From assembly GCF_014493765.1 (NCBI RefSeq), contig NZ_JACTVJ010000005.1, positions 779,408 to 843,407 on the forward strand: a DNA stretch of 64,000 nt. Direction: 5' to 3'. Shown piece by piece: positions 24,873 through 33,512 of this stretch. Position numbers and translations under genes: made by a program. This stretch comes from Streptomyces polyasparticus. Its GTDB lineage: Bacteria; Actinomycetota; Actinomycetes; Streptomycetales; Streptomycetaceae. Position 1 is the stretch's first letter; each line of letters opens with the position of its first letter. The notes under the pieces were generated by a model. That model saw nothing but the letters and a program-made list of their open reading frames with translations, ran no database searches and was not told the DNA's origin.

Positions 24873-25880
24873 GTGCCCAAGAAGCCCTCCGCCGCCTTCG
24901 CCTTCTCCCCGCGCACCGCTCCCGTGCTCCTCACCCCCGAGGCCGTGGCCGCCTTCGGCGAGGTCTGCGCGCTCGCGCCGCGGACGCTGTACGAGTTCCA
25001 CAGCCCCGAGGCCCGGGAGGTGCTGCGCGAGACCGAGGTGCTGATCACGGGCTGGGAGTGCCCGCCCCTGGACGCGGCCGCGCTGGCCGCCGCGCCCCGG
25101 CTCACGTCCGTGGTGCACACGGCCGGTTCCGTACGCGGGGTCATGACCGAGGCCGCCTGGGAGCGCGGGATCGAGATCAGCTCGGCGGCTGCGGCCAACG
25201 CACTGCCGGTCGCCGAGTACACGGTCGCGATGATCCTGCTCACCGGCAAACGCGTCCTGGAGTCAGCCCGCACCTATCGCACGGAACGCACCACGCCCGA
25301 TTGGACGCAGGCGGCGCAGGCCGCCGGGAACTACCGGCGCACGGTCGGCCTGCTCTCCGCCTCTCTGATCGGCCGGCGCGTGATCGAACTCCTTCGCCCG
25401 TACGAGCTGCGGATTCTGCTGTACGACCCGTTCGTCGACGCCGCGGAGGCGGCCGCGCTCGGTGTCGAACTCGTGGGTCTCGACGAACTGTTCGCACGCA
25501 GCGACACGGTCAGTGTGCACACGCCGCTGCTGCCCGAGACCCGTCAGCTGGTGAGCCGGGAGCTGATCGGCGGGCTGCGGCCCGACGCCGTGCTGATCAA
25601 CACTGCGCGGGGTGCGGTGGTGGACCAGGAGGCGCTCACCGAGGCCGTGCTCGCGGGCCGGGTCCGTGCCGTCCTCGATGTCACCGATCCCGAACTGCTG
25701 CCGCCCGACCACCCGTTGTGGACCTGCCCGGGCGCCCTGCTCACCCCGCATGTCGCGGGATCCCAGGGCAACGAATGGCAGCGGCTCACCGACTTCGCGG
25801 TCGGCGAGCTGCGCCGCTGGGCCGCGGGCGAGGGCTTCGCCCATCCCGTACGCCGCGAACGATTGGCCTTTCTCGCATGA
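24873..25880 (+). CDS. D-isomer-specific 2-hydroxyacid dehydrogenase family protein
   Basis: About 335-aa NAD-dependent dehydrogenase. Catalytic residues are recognisable: Arg in INTARGAVVDQEAL, Glu in the DPELLP region, and His in LLTPHVAGSQGNE. The usual GxGxxG nucleotide motif is degenerate (TVGLLSASLIGRRVIELL), as in an atypical subfamily. GTG 24873 has AAGGA 6 nt upstream; an ATG at 24804 overlapping the regulator stop would add 23 non-conserved residues. It overlaps the DUF2264 gene by ATGA. The substrate is unknown. Confidence 0.85.
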   Translation: MPKKPSAAFAFSPRTAPVLLTPEAVAAFGEVCALAPRTLYEFHSPEAREVLRETEVLITGWECPPLDAAALAAAPRLTSVVHTAGSVRGVMTEAAWERGIEISSAAAANALPVAEYTVAMILLTGKRVLESARTYRTERTTPDWTQAAQAAGNYRRTVGLLSASLIGRRVIELLRPYELRILLYDPFVDAAEAAALGVELVGLDELFARSDTVSVHTPLLPETRQLVSRELIGGLRPDAVLINTARGAVVDQEALTEAVLAGRVRAVLDVTDPELLPPDHPLWTCPGALLTPHVAGSQGNEWQRLTDFAVGELRRWAAGEGFAHPVRRERLAFLA

Positions 25881-27805
25881 GCACTCCCCCGCCGCTTCCG
25901 GACGCTCGTACGGGCGCGCCTCCCTTGCCTGCAGCTCGTACGGGCGCACTCGCCCTCCCCGCCGAGGACCGGGCGCTCAGCCCGCACACCGGATACACCC
26001 GCGCCCACTGGGAGGCGGCCGCCGACGGGCTTGTCGGGGCGGCCTGGCGCTGGGCCACTCCGCAGGGCGCCCTCCTCGACCTGCCGGGGCGGCCCTCGCA
26101 GTCGGGCGTGCGGTCGGACGGTCTGGAGGGGTACGCCCGTACGTTCCTGGCGGCGGGCTTCCGCGTCGCGGGGGCCCAAGGGGCGGATCCGTACGGCTGG
26201 TTGGAGCGGTACGCCGAAGGGCTCGCGGCCGGTACCCGCACACCGGGCCGGGACGACACCGAGTCCTGGCCGGTGGTCCGGGACATCCATGTCGCGGGCC
26301 AGCCGATGGTCGAGTCCGCCTCGGTGGCCCTGGGACTGCGGCTGACCCGGCCCTGGCTGTGGGACCGGCTCGCATCCGGCGTACAGGACCGTGCCGAGGC
26401 CTGGCTGCGGGGTGCGCTGCGGCGGACGCCCGCGCCGAACAACTGGTATCTCTTCCCGTTCACCGTCGCCGGCTTCCTCGAATCGGTGGGCCGGGGCGAC
26501 GCGGAGACCGCGCGGGCGCGCGAGCGGGGACGCGAGCTCATGGAGGGCTGGTACCGGGGCGAGGGCTGGTACGCGGACGGCGAGGCGCGGGCCTTCGACC
26601 ACTACAACGGCTGGGCGCTGCACCTGTATCCGGTGCTCGACGCGCATCTGTCGGGGGCGAAGACGGAGGTGTACGGGGAGCGGCTGCGGGAGCATCTCGC
26701 GGGCTTCGGGCTGCTGTTCGGCGGGGACGGGGCGCCGCTGTACCTGGGGCGTTCGCTGACGTACCGGTTCGCGGCCGCGTCGGCCGTGGGGCTCGGCGCG
26801 CTGACCGGTGACACCCCGTGGAGCCCGGGCACCTCGCGCCGACTGATCAGCGGCGCGCTGCGCTACTTCCTCGACCGGGGCGCGGTGGACTCGGACGGGC
26901 TGCTCACGCTCGGCTGGCACGGTCCGCACGAGGCCTCGCTGCAGCCGTACTCCGGTCCCTCCTCGCCGTACTGGGCGTCGAAGGCGTTCGTCTGTCTGCT
27001 CGCGGGCGCGGACGATCCGCTGTGGACGGCGCCGGAGGAACCCTCGCCGAGCGAGACCGCCGACCGGGTGCTCGCGCTGCGCTCCCCCGGCCTTCTGGTG
27101 CACTCCACACGGGCCGACGGGATCGTACGGGTGCACAACCACGGCAGCGACCATCTGCCGCCGGAAGCGGGCGAGTCGGCGGCGGAGGACGATCCGCTGT
27201 ACGGGCGCCAGCACTACTCGACGCGCACCGGGCCCACCGCGGCGGCCAACACGGCGGACAACCATCTCGCCGTGGACCTCGACGGGATACGCAGCGTCCG
27301 GCGCCGTATCCACCCGCTGGGTGCGGGCGGCGGCGAGGGCTGGGGGTGGGCGGCCTCGTGGCACCGGCCGGTCTTCCCCGCCGGGCCGCGGACGGTGCCG
27401 GGGCTGCGGGTCGAGTCGGTGACGGTGGCGCGCGGCCCGTACGAGCTGCGCGTCCATCGCGTGCTCGGCGGCCCGCCGGGGGCGCGTGTGGAGCAGACAG
27501 GCTGGGCGGTGGGGCCCGGCGAGGGGCTGAGCTCGGGGCTGCATCCGCTGTACGGCTGGACGGAGCGGGACGAGCAACGGGCGCCGCAGGGAACGGCGTT
27601 CACCCGGTGGGCCGTGCTGCCGCGGCTGAGCGGACCCGCCGACGGCGAGCTGTACGCGGCGCTTGCGGCGCTCACGGAGGAGCCGCTCGCGCTGGAGGAC
27701 GCGGTGACCGAGGTGACCGTCTCCGGTGCGCGGCTCCAGGTCCGGTGGGCCGAGGGCGGGACGACCCGGGTCGACTTCGGGCCGGTGGCCGTCACCCACG
27801 CGTGA
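25877..27805 (+). CDS. DUF2264 domain-containing protein
   Basis: 642-aa soluble protein matching DUF2264, a family with an alpha/alpha-barrel N-terminal domain that I associate with polysaccharide lyase or hydrolase-like folds. Typical segments are LPGRPSQSGVRSDGLEGYARTFL, RTPAPNNWYLFPFTVAGFL, DHYNGWALHLYPVLD and GPSSPYWASKAFVCLL. A beta-rich C-terminal half follows. There is no signal peptide. Coupling (ATGA) with the dehydrogenase gene and the STAND regulator suggests a regulated carbohydrate-utilisation function; this is inference. Confidence 0.87.
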   Translation: MSTPPPLPDARTGAPPLPAARTGALALPAEDRALSPHTGYTRAHWEAAADGLVGAAWRWATPQGALLDLPGRPSQSGVRSDGLEGYARTFLAAGFRVAGAQGADPYGWLERYAEGLAAGTRTPGRDDTESWPVVRDIHVAGQPMVESASVALGLRLTRPWLWDRLASGVQDRAEAWLRGALRRTPAPNNWYLFPFTVAGFLESVGRGDAETARARERGRELMEGWYRGEGWYADGEARAFDHYNGWALHLYPVLDAHLSGAKTEVYGERLREHLAGFGLLFGGDGAPLYLGRSLTYRFAAASAVGLGALTGDTPWSPGTSRRLISGALRYFLDRGAVDSDGLLTLGWHGPHEASLQPYSGPSSPYWASKAFVCLLAGADDPLWTAPEEPSPSETADRVLALRSPGLLVHSTRADGIVRVHNHGSDHLPPEAGESAAEDDPLYGRQHYSTRTGPTAAANTADNHLAVDLDGIRSVRRRIHPLGAGGGEGWGWAASWHRPVFPAGPRTVPGLRVESVTVARGPYELRVHRVLGGPPGARVEQTGWAVGPGEGLSSGLHPLYGWTERDEQRAPQGTAFTRWAVLPRLSGPADGELYAALAALTEEPLALEDAVTEVTVSGARLQVRWAEGGTTRVDFGPVAVTHA

Positions 27806-27843
27806 CGAAAGGGCGGGCCCTCCGTCACCCGCAGATGACGAAA

Positions 27844-27867
27844 GGGCGGGCCCTCGACGGCCCGCCC
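27844..27867. terminator. Bidirectional terminator after the DUF2264 gene
   Basis: GGGCGGGCC and GGCCCGCCC around a 6-nt loop, between two converging genes. A 20-bp direct repeat TGACGAAAGGGCGGGCCCTC occurs at 27803 and 27836 (33-bp period), the second copy forming the left arm. Confidence 0.75.
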
Positions 27868-27883
27868 CCATCTCGTCCGCAGC

Positions 27884-28180
27884 TCAGTGGTCGTCCCAGT
27901 GCCCGTCGTGGCCGGCGTGCCGGTGGCCGTCGTGCAGGTAGTCGACATGGTCGCCGTGCGGGACGGCGTCATGGCCGCAGCCCTCGCCGTGCTGGTGCGC
28001 GTGCTCCTCGTGCGTACGGTGGCCCGCGGGCTCGCACTCGTCCACGTGGTCCTCGTGGACGCGGTGGATGTGGCCGTCGTGGGCGTAGTCCACGTGGTCC
28101 CCGTGCGAGAAGGACACGTGGCCGCAGCCGTCGCCGTGCTGGTGGGCGTGGGCGGAGTGGGGGGCGTGTGCAGTGGTCAT
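27884..28180 (-). CDS. Histidine-rich metal-binding protein
   Basis: 98-aa protein with about 30 histidines and two GCGH motifs. It is built of two roughly 45-residue repeats, each reading HAHQHGxGCGH...HGDHVDYxHDGHxHR. It probably buffers or delivers Zn2+, Ni2+ or Co2+ in the cytosol, as there is no signal peptide. ATG 28180 begins MTTAHAPHSAHAHQ. No Zur-box-like palindrome was seen upstream, so the regulation is unknown. Confidence 0.8.
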   Translation of the reverse strand: MTTAHAPHSAHAHQHGDGCGHVSFSHGDHVDYAHDGHIHRVHEDHVDECEPAGHRTHEEHAHQHGEGCGHDAVPHGDHVDYLHDGHRHAGHDGHWDDH

Positions 28181-28483
28181 CAGGTGCTCCAGGTGGCACT
28201 CGGGCAGCGGCGGCGCACTCGGCTGCGCACCGCCGCTTGGCATCCTGCACTCCCGGTGACATGCCCACGGGCAGCGCTCGCGGCGTGTCCGTGACCGTCG
28301 CCCGGGCGCAGCCCCCGCAGGTCGGCCGGTCGCGGGTGCCCTGCTCCGGGCGCATGAAGGCCGCTGTCCGCCCGTACAGGCTCGGCGGAACACCGCCGTC
28401 CGCCCGTACGGCCCTGGCAGAACACCACCGTCCACTCGTACAGCCTTGGCAGCACCGCACCTCATACGGCACGCTTCACCCTC
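28181..28483. other. Divergent intergenic region with tandem repeats
   Basis: About 303 bp separating the His-rich gene from the double-RCK gene. The right half is occupied by the 32-bp triple repeat at 28361-28456. No further gene is seen. Confidence 0.6.
28361..28456. repeat. Three 32-bp tandem repeats upstream of the double-RCK gene
   Basis: Units start at 28361, 28393 and 28425. Each carries CCGCCGTCCGCCCGTACNG-type sequence followed by CCTTGGCAGAACA or a variant, with about 75-85% identity. They end 27 bp before the GTG start, so they occupy the promoter zone. Confidence 0.8.
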
Positions 28484-30421
28484 GTGCCCGATCTGTCTGA
28501 TCACTCAACTCCTGCCGCCGGCCGCATGGTTGTCTGCGGCGACGACGCGCTCGCCCAGCGCCTGGCCGGCGAGCTGCGGGAGGTGTACGGCGAACAGGTG
28601 ACGCTGGTCGTGCCGCCCGCCGGCAGCCGGCCCTCGCTGCCGCTGACCGGCCGGGAACGGGCCGGCGCGCTGCTCGGCAGGGTCTCGGCCGCCCTGGGCC
28701 GGGGCGCGCCCGCGGCGGGCACCGCGCCCGGTGAGGAGCAGCTCTACGAGGCCGCCGAGCTCACCGAAGAGGTCCTCGCGCAGGCCGGCGTGGCCCAGGC
28801 GGCGGCGCTCGCCCTGGTGAACGACGACGACGAGACCAATATCCGCGCCGCACTCGCCGCCCGCCGCCTCAACCCCCGTCTGCGCCTGGTGATCCGGCTC
28901 TACAACCGCAAGCTGGGCCAGCACCTGGCCGAACTCCTCGACCAGGCCTCCCTGTTGGCCGACCCGGAGCTCGACACCCGCGAGGTCTCCACCACGGTCC
29001 TGTCCGACGCGGACACCGCGGCCCCCGCCCTGGCCGCCGCCGCGGTGGCCGGCACGCGCAAGGTGCTGCAGGCCGACGGTCTGCTGCTGCAGGCCGTGGA
29101 GCAACAGCCGCCGGGACCGGGCGAGTCGGCGGCCGAGGGTCTGTGCACGCTGGCGCTGCTCTCCACCCCCCGGGGCAACGGGCGGGGCACGGACGAGGGA
29201 CCCCAGCTGCTGCCCGACGACGCGGCGGTCACGGCCGCCGCCGGACGCGGCACAGTGGTCCTCCAGGCCGTGCAGCACAACGGTCCGCCCCTGTCACCGG
29301 GCCGCCTCGCGGGCCGCACCGTCTCCCTGCGGGAGCTGTTCTCGCGCCGCCTGCGCTGGTCCCTGGCCGGGCTCCTGGCCGCGGTGATCGGGCTGGCCGT
29401 CGCCTCCTCGCTCACCACGGAAGAGAACCCGCTGCACGCCACGTATCTCACGCTCCTGGACCTGTTCGCCCTCAACGACCCCGCCACGGACGAACCCCAC
29501 AGCCGCCAGATCCTCCAACTGCTCGCCGCCCTGGCCGGGTTGCTGCTGCTTCCCGTGCTGCTCGCCGCGGCCCTGGAAGCCTTCGGCACGTTCCGTACGG
29601 CTGCGGCCCTGCGCAGGCCTCCGCGCGGGCTCTCCGGACATGTCGTCCTGCTCGGCCTCGGCAAGATCGGCACTCGCGTCCTGACCCGGTTGCGCGAACT
29701 CGGCATCCCCGTGGTGTGCGTGGAGGAGGACCCGGAGGCCCGCGGCATCCCGCACGCCCGCAGACTGCGGGTGCCGGTGGTGCTCGGCGACGCCACGGAG
29801 GAGGGCGTCCTGGAGGCGGCGAAGATCCATCGCGCCCATGCACTTCTGGCGCTCACCAGCGTCGACACCACCAACCTGGAGGCGGCGCTGTACGCGCGCT
29901 CGGTGAAGCCGGACGTGGGTGCCGTACTGCGCCTGTACGACGACGAGTTCGCCCTCGCCGTCTACCGCACGCTGCGCACCGCGCATCCCGGCGCACAGAC
30001 CCGCAGCCGCAGCGTCTCCACGCTGGCCGCGCCCGCGTTCGCCGGCGCGATGATGGGCCGGCGGATCATCGGCGCGATCCCCGTGGAACGCAAGGTGCTC
30101 CTGTTCGCCGCGCTCGACGTGGCCGACCACCCCGAACTCCTCGACCGTACGGTCGAGGAGGCCTTCCGTCCCGGCACGTGGCGCGTGGTCGCCCTCGACA
30201 CCTCCTCGCCCGCCCAGCGCCTCCCCGACCTGTCGAACGGCCCGCCGCCCTACAGCCAGGGCCACGCCCCCGGCCTCGTCTGGGACCTCCACCCGGGCCA
30301 CGTCCTCAGCCGCGAGGACCGCGTGGTGGTCGCGGCGACCCGCCGGGGTCTCGCGGAGCTCCTCGGGCGACGGCGCGGGGCGGGACGGCTGGGGGCTCCC
30401 AGACCGGCCGGACCGCAATAG
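28484..30421 (+). CDS. Double TrkA-N (RCK) membrane protein, potassium-channel-like
   Basis: 645-aa protein. A divergent nucleotide-binding domain at the N-terminus (MVVCGDDALAQRLAGEL) precedes two membrane helices (WSLAGLLAAVIGLAVASSL and LLAALAGLLLLPVLLAAAL). A canonical RCK domain with HVVLLGLGKIGTRVLTRL, GDATEEGVLEAAKI and LALTSVDTTNLEAAL follows. The loop between the helices has no TxGYG selectivity filter, so it may resemble CASTOR/POLLUX-like channels or be a regulatory subunit. The start is GTG 28484; ATG 28526 is an alternative. Third-position G/C is very high throughout. Confidence 0.8.
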   Translation: MPDLSDHSTPAAGRMVVCGDDALAQRLAGELREVYGEQVTLVVPPAGSRPSLPLTGRERAGALLGRVSAALGRGAPAAGTAPGEEQLYEAAELTEEVLAQAGVAQAAALALVNDDDETNIRAALAARRLNPRLRLVIRLYNRKLGQHLAELLDQASLLADPELDTREVSTTVLSDADTAAPALAAAAVAGTRKVLQADGLLLQAVEQQPPGPGESAAEGLCTLALLSTPRGNGRGTDEGPQLLPDDAAVTAAAGRGTVVLQAVQHNGPPLSPGRLAGRTVSLRELFSRRLRWSLAGLLAAVIGLAVASSLTTEENPLHATYLTLLDLFALNDPATDEPHSRQILQLLAALAGLLLLPVLLAAALEAFGTFRTAAALRRPPRGLSGHVVLLGLGKIGTRVLTRLRELGIPVVCVEEDPEARGIPHARRLRVPVVLGDATEEGVLEAAKIHRAHALLALTSVDTTNLEAALYARSVKPDVGAVLRLYDDEFALAVYRTLRTAHPGAQTRSRSVSTLAAPAFAGAMMGRRIIGAIPVERKVLLFAALDVADHPELLDRTVEEAFRPGTWRVVALDTSSPAQRLPDLSNGPPPYSQGHAPGLVWDLHPGHVLSREDRVVVAATRRGLAELLGRRRGAGRLGAPRPAGPQ

Positions 30422-30473
30422 GCTCTGCATCCCTGCGTGTAAGCGAATCGCCCTGCCCCTGCGTATAGGGAGC

Positions 30474-30965
30474 GTGAAGCAGCTGGAGTTCAGGGACTTC
30501 TACCGCGCCGACCGGGACGCGTGCCTGCGGGCCGTGCTCGCGAGCGTCGGCGACCGGCACCTCGCCGAGGACCTCGTCGCCGAGGCGTTCACCCGCGCCT
30601 GGGTGGCCTGGCCGAAGGTCGGCCGGCACCCGGCGCCGCGCGCCTGGGTCGTCCGCACGGCGCTCAACACCCGTGTCTCGTGGTGGCGCAAGCGCCGTCG
30701 TGAAGTCGCCTCGGACGGTGTGCCGGACGTCCCGTGCACGCCGGGCGACGACTCCGTGGACCCCGGACTGCTCTCCGCGCTGCGCCGACTGCCTCCACGG
30801 CAGCGGGAGGTGATCGCCTACCGGGTCTTCCTCGACCTGGACACCGAGGCGACCGCGGCGGCGCTCGGGATCGCCCCGGGCACCGTGACCGCCCACCTGT
30901 CGCGGGCCGTCGCGACGCTGCGCGGCCAGCTCGTGCCCGCACGATCCCCGGAGGAAGACCGATGA
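30474..30965 (+). CDS. ECF-type RNA polymerase sigma factor (SigE family)
   Basis: 163-aa sigma-70 family protein. Region 2 contains LAEDLVAEAFTRAWVAWPKV, and region 4 contains [48 protein letters not shown]. There is no N- or C-terminal extension. GTG 30474 follows GGGAGC. The upstream sequence repeats CCCTGCGTA twice (30431 and 30456), possibly part of an autoregulated promoter. Its stop overlaps the next start (ATGA), so it is coupled to a membrane protein that is the likely partner. Confidence 0.9.
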   Translation: MKQLEFRDFYRADRDACLRAVLASVGDRHLAEDLVAEAFTRAWVAWPKVGRHPAPRAWVVRTALNTRVSWWRKRRREVASDGVPDVPCTPGDDSVDPGLLSALRRLPPRQREVIAYRVFLDLDTEATAAALGIAPGTVTAHLSRAVATLRGQLVPARSPEEDR

Positions 30966-31645
30966 ACCAACAGGACCTGAACCAGCAGGACTTGGACCTG
31001 CTCGACACACTGCGGAGCTCTCTCGACGACGTGACCTCCGGGACGCCCCTGGAGCACATCGAGTCGGCGGGCCGGGCCCGCCGTCGCAGGCGGCGCGTCG
31101 CGGGCACCGCGGTGGTCGCCGTCGCGGCCGCGGGAGTCGCCCTCGGTGTGCAGGGATACGGCAACCCGGCCACGGCGCCGCCGACGGCCGGCGACAGCAC
31201 GGGCGCGGGGGCGGTGCACGTCCGTACCGCCGCGTACAGCGTGGACACCAAGACCGACGGCACCGTCCATGTGACGACCTTCGGCAAGGACGCGTACTTC
31301 AAGGACCACGCGGGCCTGGAGGCGACGCTGCGGGAAGCCGGGTTCCCGGTCCTGATCAAGGTCGGCGAGTTCTGCAAGGGGCCGGGGGACGCGGACCTCG
31401 ATCCGAGCGGCATCGGCCCCGGCGTGGACAAGGTGATGAGGGGCGAGCGGGGCGAGGACGGCAAGGTGACCTTCGTGTACACGCCCTCGGCCATGCCCGA
31501 GAACACCCAGCTGTTCATCGGGTTCCTCACCGAGGCCCAACTGGCCGAGGTGGGCGGGAACCCCGGCTCGATCGAACGGCTCGTCCCCACCGACGAACCG
31601 CTGGAGTGCACGACCGACACGCCGCCGGCGCACGTGCGGCCGTAG
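30962..31645 (+). CDS. Membrane protein coupled to the sigma factor, putative anti-sigma partner
   Basis: 227-aa protein. A cytosolic N-terminus of about 45 residues (LDLLDTLRSSLDDVTSGTPLEHIESAGRARRRRRR) precedes one transmembrane helix (VAGTAVVAVAAAGVALGVQGYG) and an extracytoplasmic domain with two cysteines (EFCKGPG and LECTTD). This layout and the ATGA overlap with the ECF gene fit a membrane-anchored anti-sigma factor or sensor, but no ZAS zinc motif is present. The assignment is by context. Confidence 0.75.
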   Translation: MNQQDLNQQDLDLLDTLRSSLDDVTSGTPLEHIESAGRARRRRRRVAGTAVVAVAAAGVALGVQGYGNPATAPPTAGDSTGAGAVHVRTAAYSVDTKTDGTVHVTTFGKDAYFKDHAGLEATLREAGFPVLIKVGEFCKGPGDADLDPSGIGPGVDKVMRGERGEDGKVTFVYTPSAMPENTQLFIGFLTEAQLAEVGGNPGSIERLVPTDEPLECTTDTPPAHVRP

Positions 31646-31668
31646 GCGCGGGGCCTCATCAGGAGGGG

Positions 31669-31717
31669 GTACGCCGAAGGGCGACGGCAGAAGCCGCCGC
31701 CCCTCGGTCGTGCGTAC
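31669..31717. terminator. Long bidirectional hairpin between converging units
   Basis: Outer arms GTACG/CGTAC enclose CCGAAGGGCGACGGC-agaa-GCCGCCGCCCCTCGG (two mismatches). It separates the sigma-factor operon from the end of the PKS/NRPS operon. Confidence 0.75.
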
Positions 31718-31721
31718 CGGC

Positions 31722-33512
31722 TCAGCCGCCGCCGACGAGCTCGCGCAGCGCTTCGGTGAAGGACTGCGGTGTGGGGTTGCGCAGCAGCACGGCCAGCGGG
31801 ACACGGGTCGCGAGACGCTCGTGCAGATGCTCCATCACCCGTACGACGCCGAACGAGTCGCCTCCGATGTCGAAGAAGTCGTCGTCCGGTGCGATCGCGT
31901 CGGTGCCCAGCACGTCCTGCCAGACTTCGCGTACGAGAGAGTCCAGGTCAGGGCGAGCGGTGGGCCCTTCCGCCCGGAACGCCGGGGCCGATGCCGCCGC
32001 CCGCTTTTCCAACGCGGCCCGGTCCAGCTTCCCGTTGGCGGTCAGCGGCAGCTCGTCCAGGACCTCGACCGTGCGCGGGACCATGTACTGCGGAAGCCGT
32101 TCGCGCGTGTGCTCGCGCACGCGGTCCGCCAGACCCGGATCGGCGGGTCCGTCTGCCGCACGTACCACGAACGCCGCCAGTGCCTTGCGGTCGCCCGTGC
32201 CGTGGGCGACCACCGCAGCCTGGGCGACTCCGGGGCACAGCAGGGCTGTTGCCTCGATCTCCCCCGGCTCGATCCGGATGCCGCGGATCTTCACCTGCCG
32301 GTCGACCCGGCCGAGGAACTCGAGGGCACCGCCGGGCCCGGCGACCCGCACCAGGTCGCCGGAGCGGTACATGCGGCCGTGCGGTGTGCTGACGAAGCGT
32401 TCGGCCGTGAGGTCCGGACGGCCGAGATAGCCGAGGGCGAGTCCGGCGCCTCCGATGTACAGCTCGCCCGGCTCGCCGTCCGGCACCGGGTTGCCTTCGC
32501 CGTCGCACACCCGCAGGTCCGTCTCCGGGACCGCGCTGCCGATCAGGACGGTCTTCGGGTCCGGATCGCGTGGGCACAGCCAGGTCGTGCAGTGGATGGT
32601 GCACTCGCTGGGCCCGTACAGGTTCGTCAGGGTCGCGGTCGAGCGGGCGTGGAAGCGGGTCACGAGTTCCGGCGGGAGCGGCTCTCCGCCGGTGAGGACC
32701 TGGCGCAGACCGTCATAGCGCTCGGTGGACGGGCGGGCGCGCAGGAAGAGGTCGAGCAGGGAGACCACGCAGTACAGAGTGGTGACGGCGTGGTCTCGCA
32801 GCAGGGCGGCCAGATGGTCGGCGTCGCGCTGCCGGTCCGGTTCGGCGAGGACGACCGCGGCGCCCGCGAGCAGCGGCCAGTAGAGCTCGCCGAGGTGCAT
32901 GTCGAAGCTGCAGGCCGTGTGGTGGACCATCCGGTCGCGCTCGTCCAGACGGTTCGTGGTCTGCAGCGCGTGCAGGCGGGAGACCAGCGCGCGGTGGCTG
33001 ATCAGCGATGCCTTCGGCGCGCCGGTGGAACCCGAGGTGTAGATGAGCGTCACGGGGTCGTCGGGCGAGCCGTGCGCCGGTGGGGCGGAGGCATGGGAGG
33101 CGCAGTCCTGCGGGGTGAGCACCGGCACGCCTTCGAGGGCCGAGAAGCGTTCCCCGAGGAGGGAGTTGGTGAGTACGGCCTTCGGTGCGCAGTCCCGCGC
33201 CGTGGCGAGGACCCGCGACGCAGGGTCTCTCGGGTCGAGGGACGCGTGCGCTCCCCCGGCGAACGCGACGCCCAGGATCGCCACCACGAAGTCCACGGAC
33301 CGCTCGTGGTGCACGACGACCCGGGCGCCGGGACCCACCCCGTGCGCGCGCAAGGCCCCGGCGGCGCGAAGGACCCGCTCCTTCAACTCGCCCATGGTGA
33401 CCGTCTGTTCGCCTGCGATCAGGGCGGGCAGGGCAGGCGTACGGTCCCAGCGTTCGAGGAGCAGGGCGTCCACGCGAGGGTGGGCGCCGGACGGGAGGTG
33501 TGCTTCGTTCAC
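31722..33512 (-). CDS. NRPS adenylation-PCP didomain protein
   Basis: 596-aa enzyme. The A domain (about 1-510) has A3 LIYTSGSTGAPKAS, A5 NLYGPSECTIH, A7 MYRSGDLVR, A8 GRVDRQVKIRGIRIEPGEIE and A10 PLTANGKLDR. The PCP follows with FFDIGGDSFGV (phosphopantetheine Ser near 551). Pocket residues by alignment to PheA, by eye, are D235 M236 G239 Y278 L299 G301 L322 I330 H331 K517; I do not recognise a specificity. The D235 suggests an ordinary alpha-amino acid. GTG 33512 overlaps the thioesterase stop (GTGA). It is the last gene of the operon, and its PCP probably accepts the chain from the second C domain of the upstream protein. Confidence 0.92.
   Translation of the reverse strand: MNEAHLPSGAHPRVDALLLERWDRTPALPALIAGEQTVTMGELKERVLRAAGALRAHGVGPGARVVVHHERSVDFVVAILGVAFAGGAHASLDPRDPASRVLATARDCAPKAVLTNSLLGERFSALEGVPVLTPQDCASHASAPPAHGSPDDPVTLIYTSGSTGAPKASLISHRALVSRLHALQTTNRLDERDRMVHHTACSFDMHLGELYWPLLAGAAVVLAEPDRQRDADHLAALLRDHAVTTLYCVVSLLDLFLRARPSTERYDGLRQVLTGGEPLPPELVTRFHARSTATLTNLYGPSECTIHCTTWLCPRDPDPKTVLIGSAVPETDLRVCDGEGNPVPDGEPGELYIGGAGLALGYLGRPDLTAERFVSTPHGRMYRSGDLVRVAGPGGALEFLGRVDRQVKIRGIRIEPGEIEATALLCPGVAQAAVVAHGTGDRKALAAFVVRAADGPADPGLADRVREHTRERLPQYMVPRTVEVLDELPLTANGKLDRAALEKRAAASAPAFRAEGPTARPDLDSLVREVWQDVLGTDAIAPDDDFFDIGGDSFGVVRVMEHLHERLATRVPLAVLLRNPTPQSFTEALRELVGGG

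Noticed and set aside
31722-33512. A-PCP protein as the loading module of the assembly line
   Set aside because: It is the last gene, and the upstream protein ends in a C domain needing a downstream PCP acceptor; the KS has no loading module and probably takes an acyl-CoA or acyl-ACP directly.
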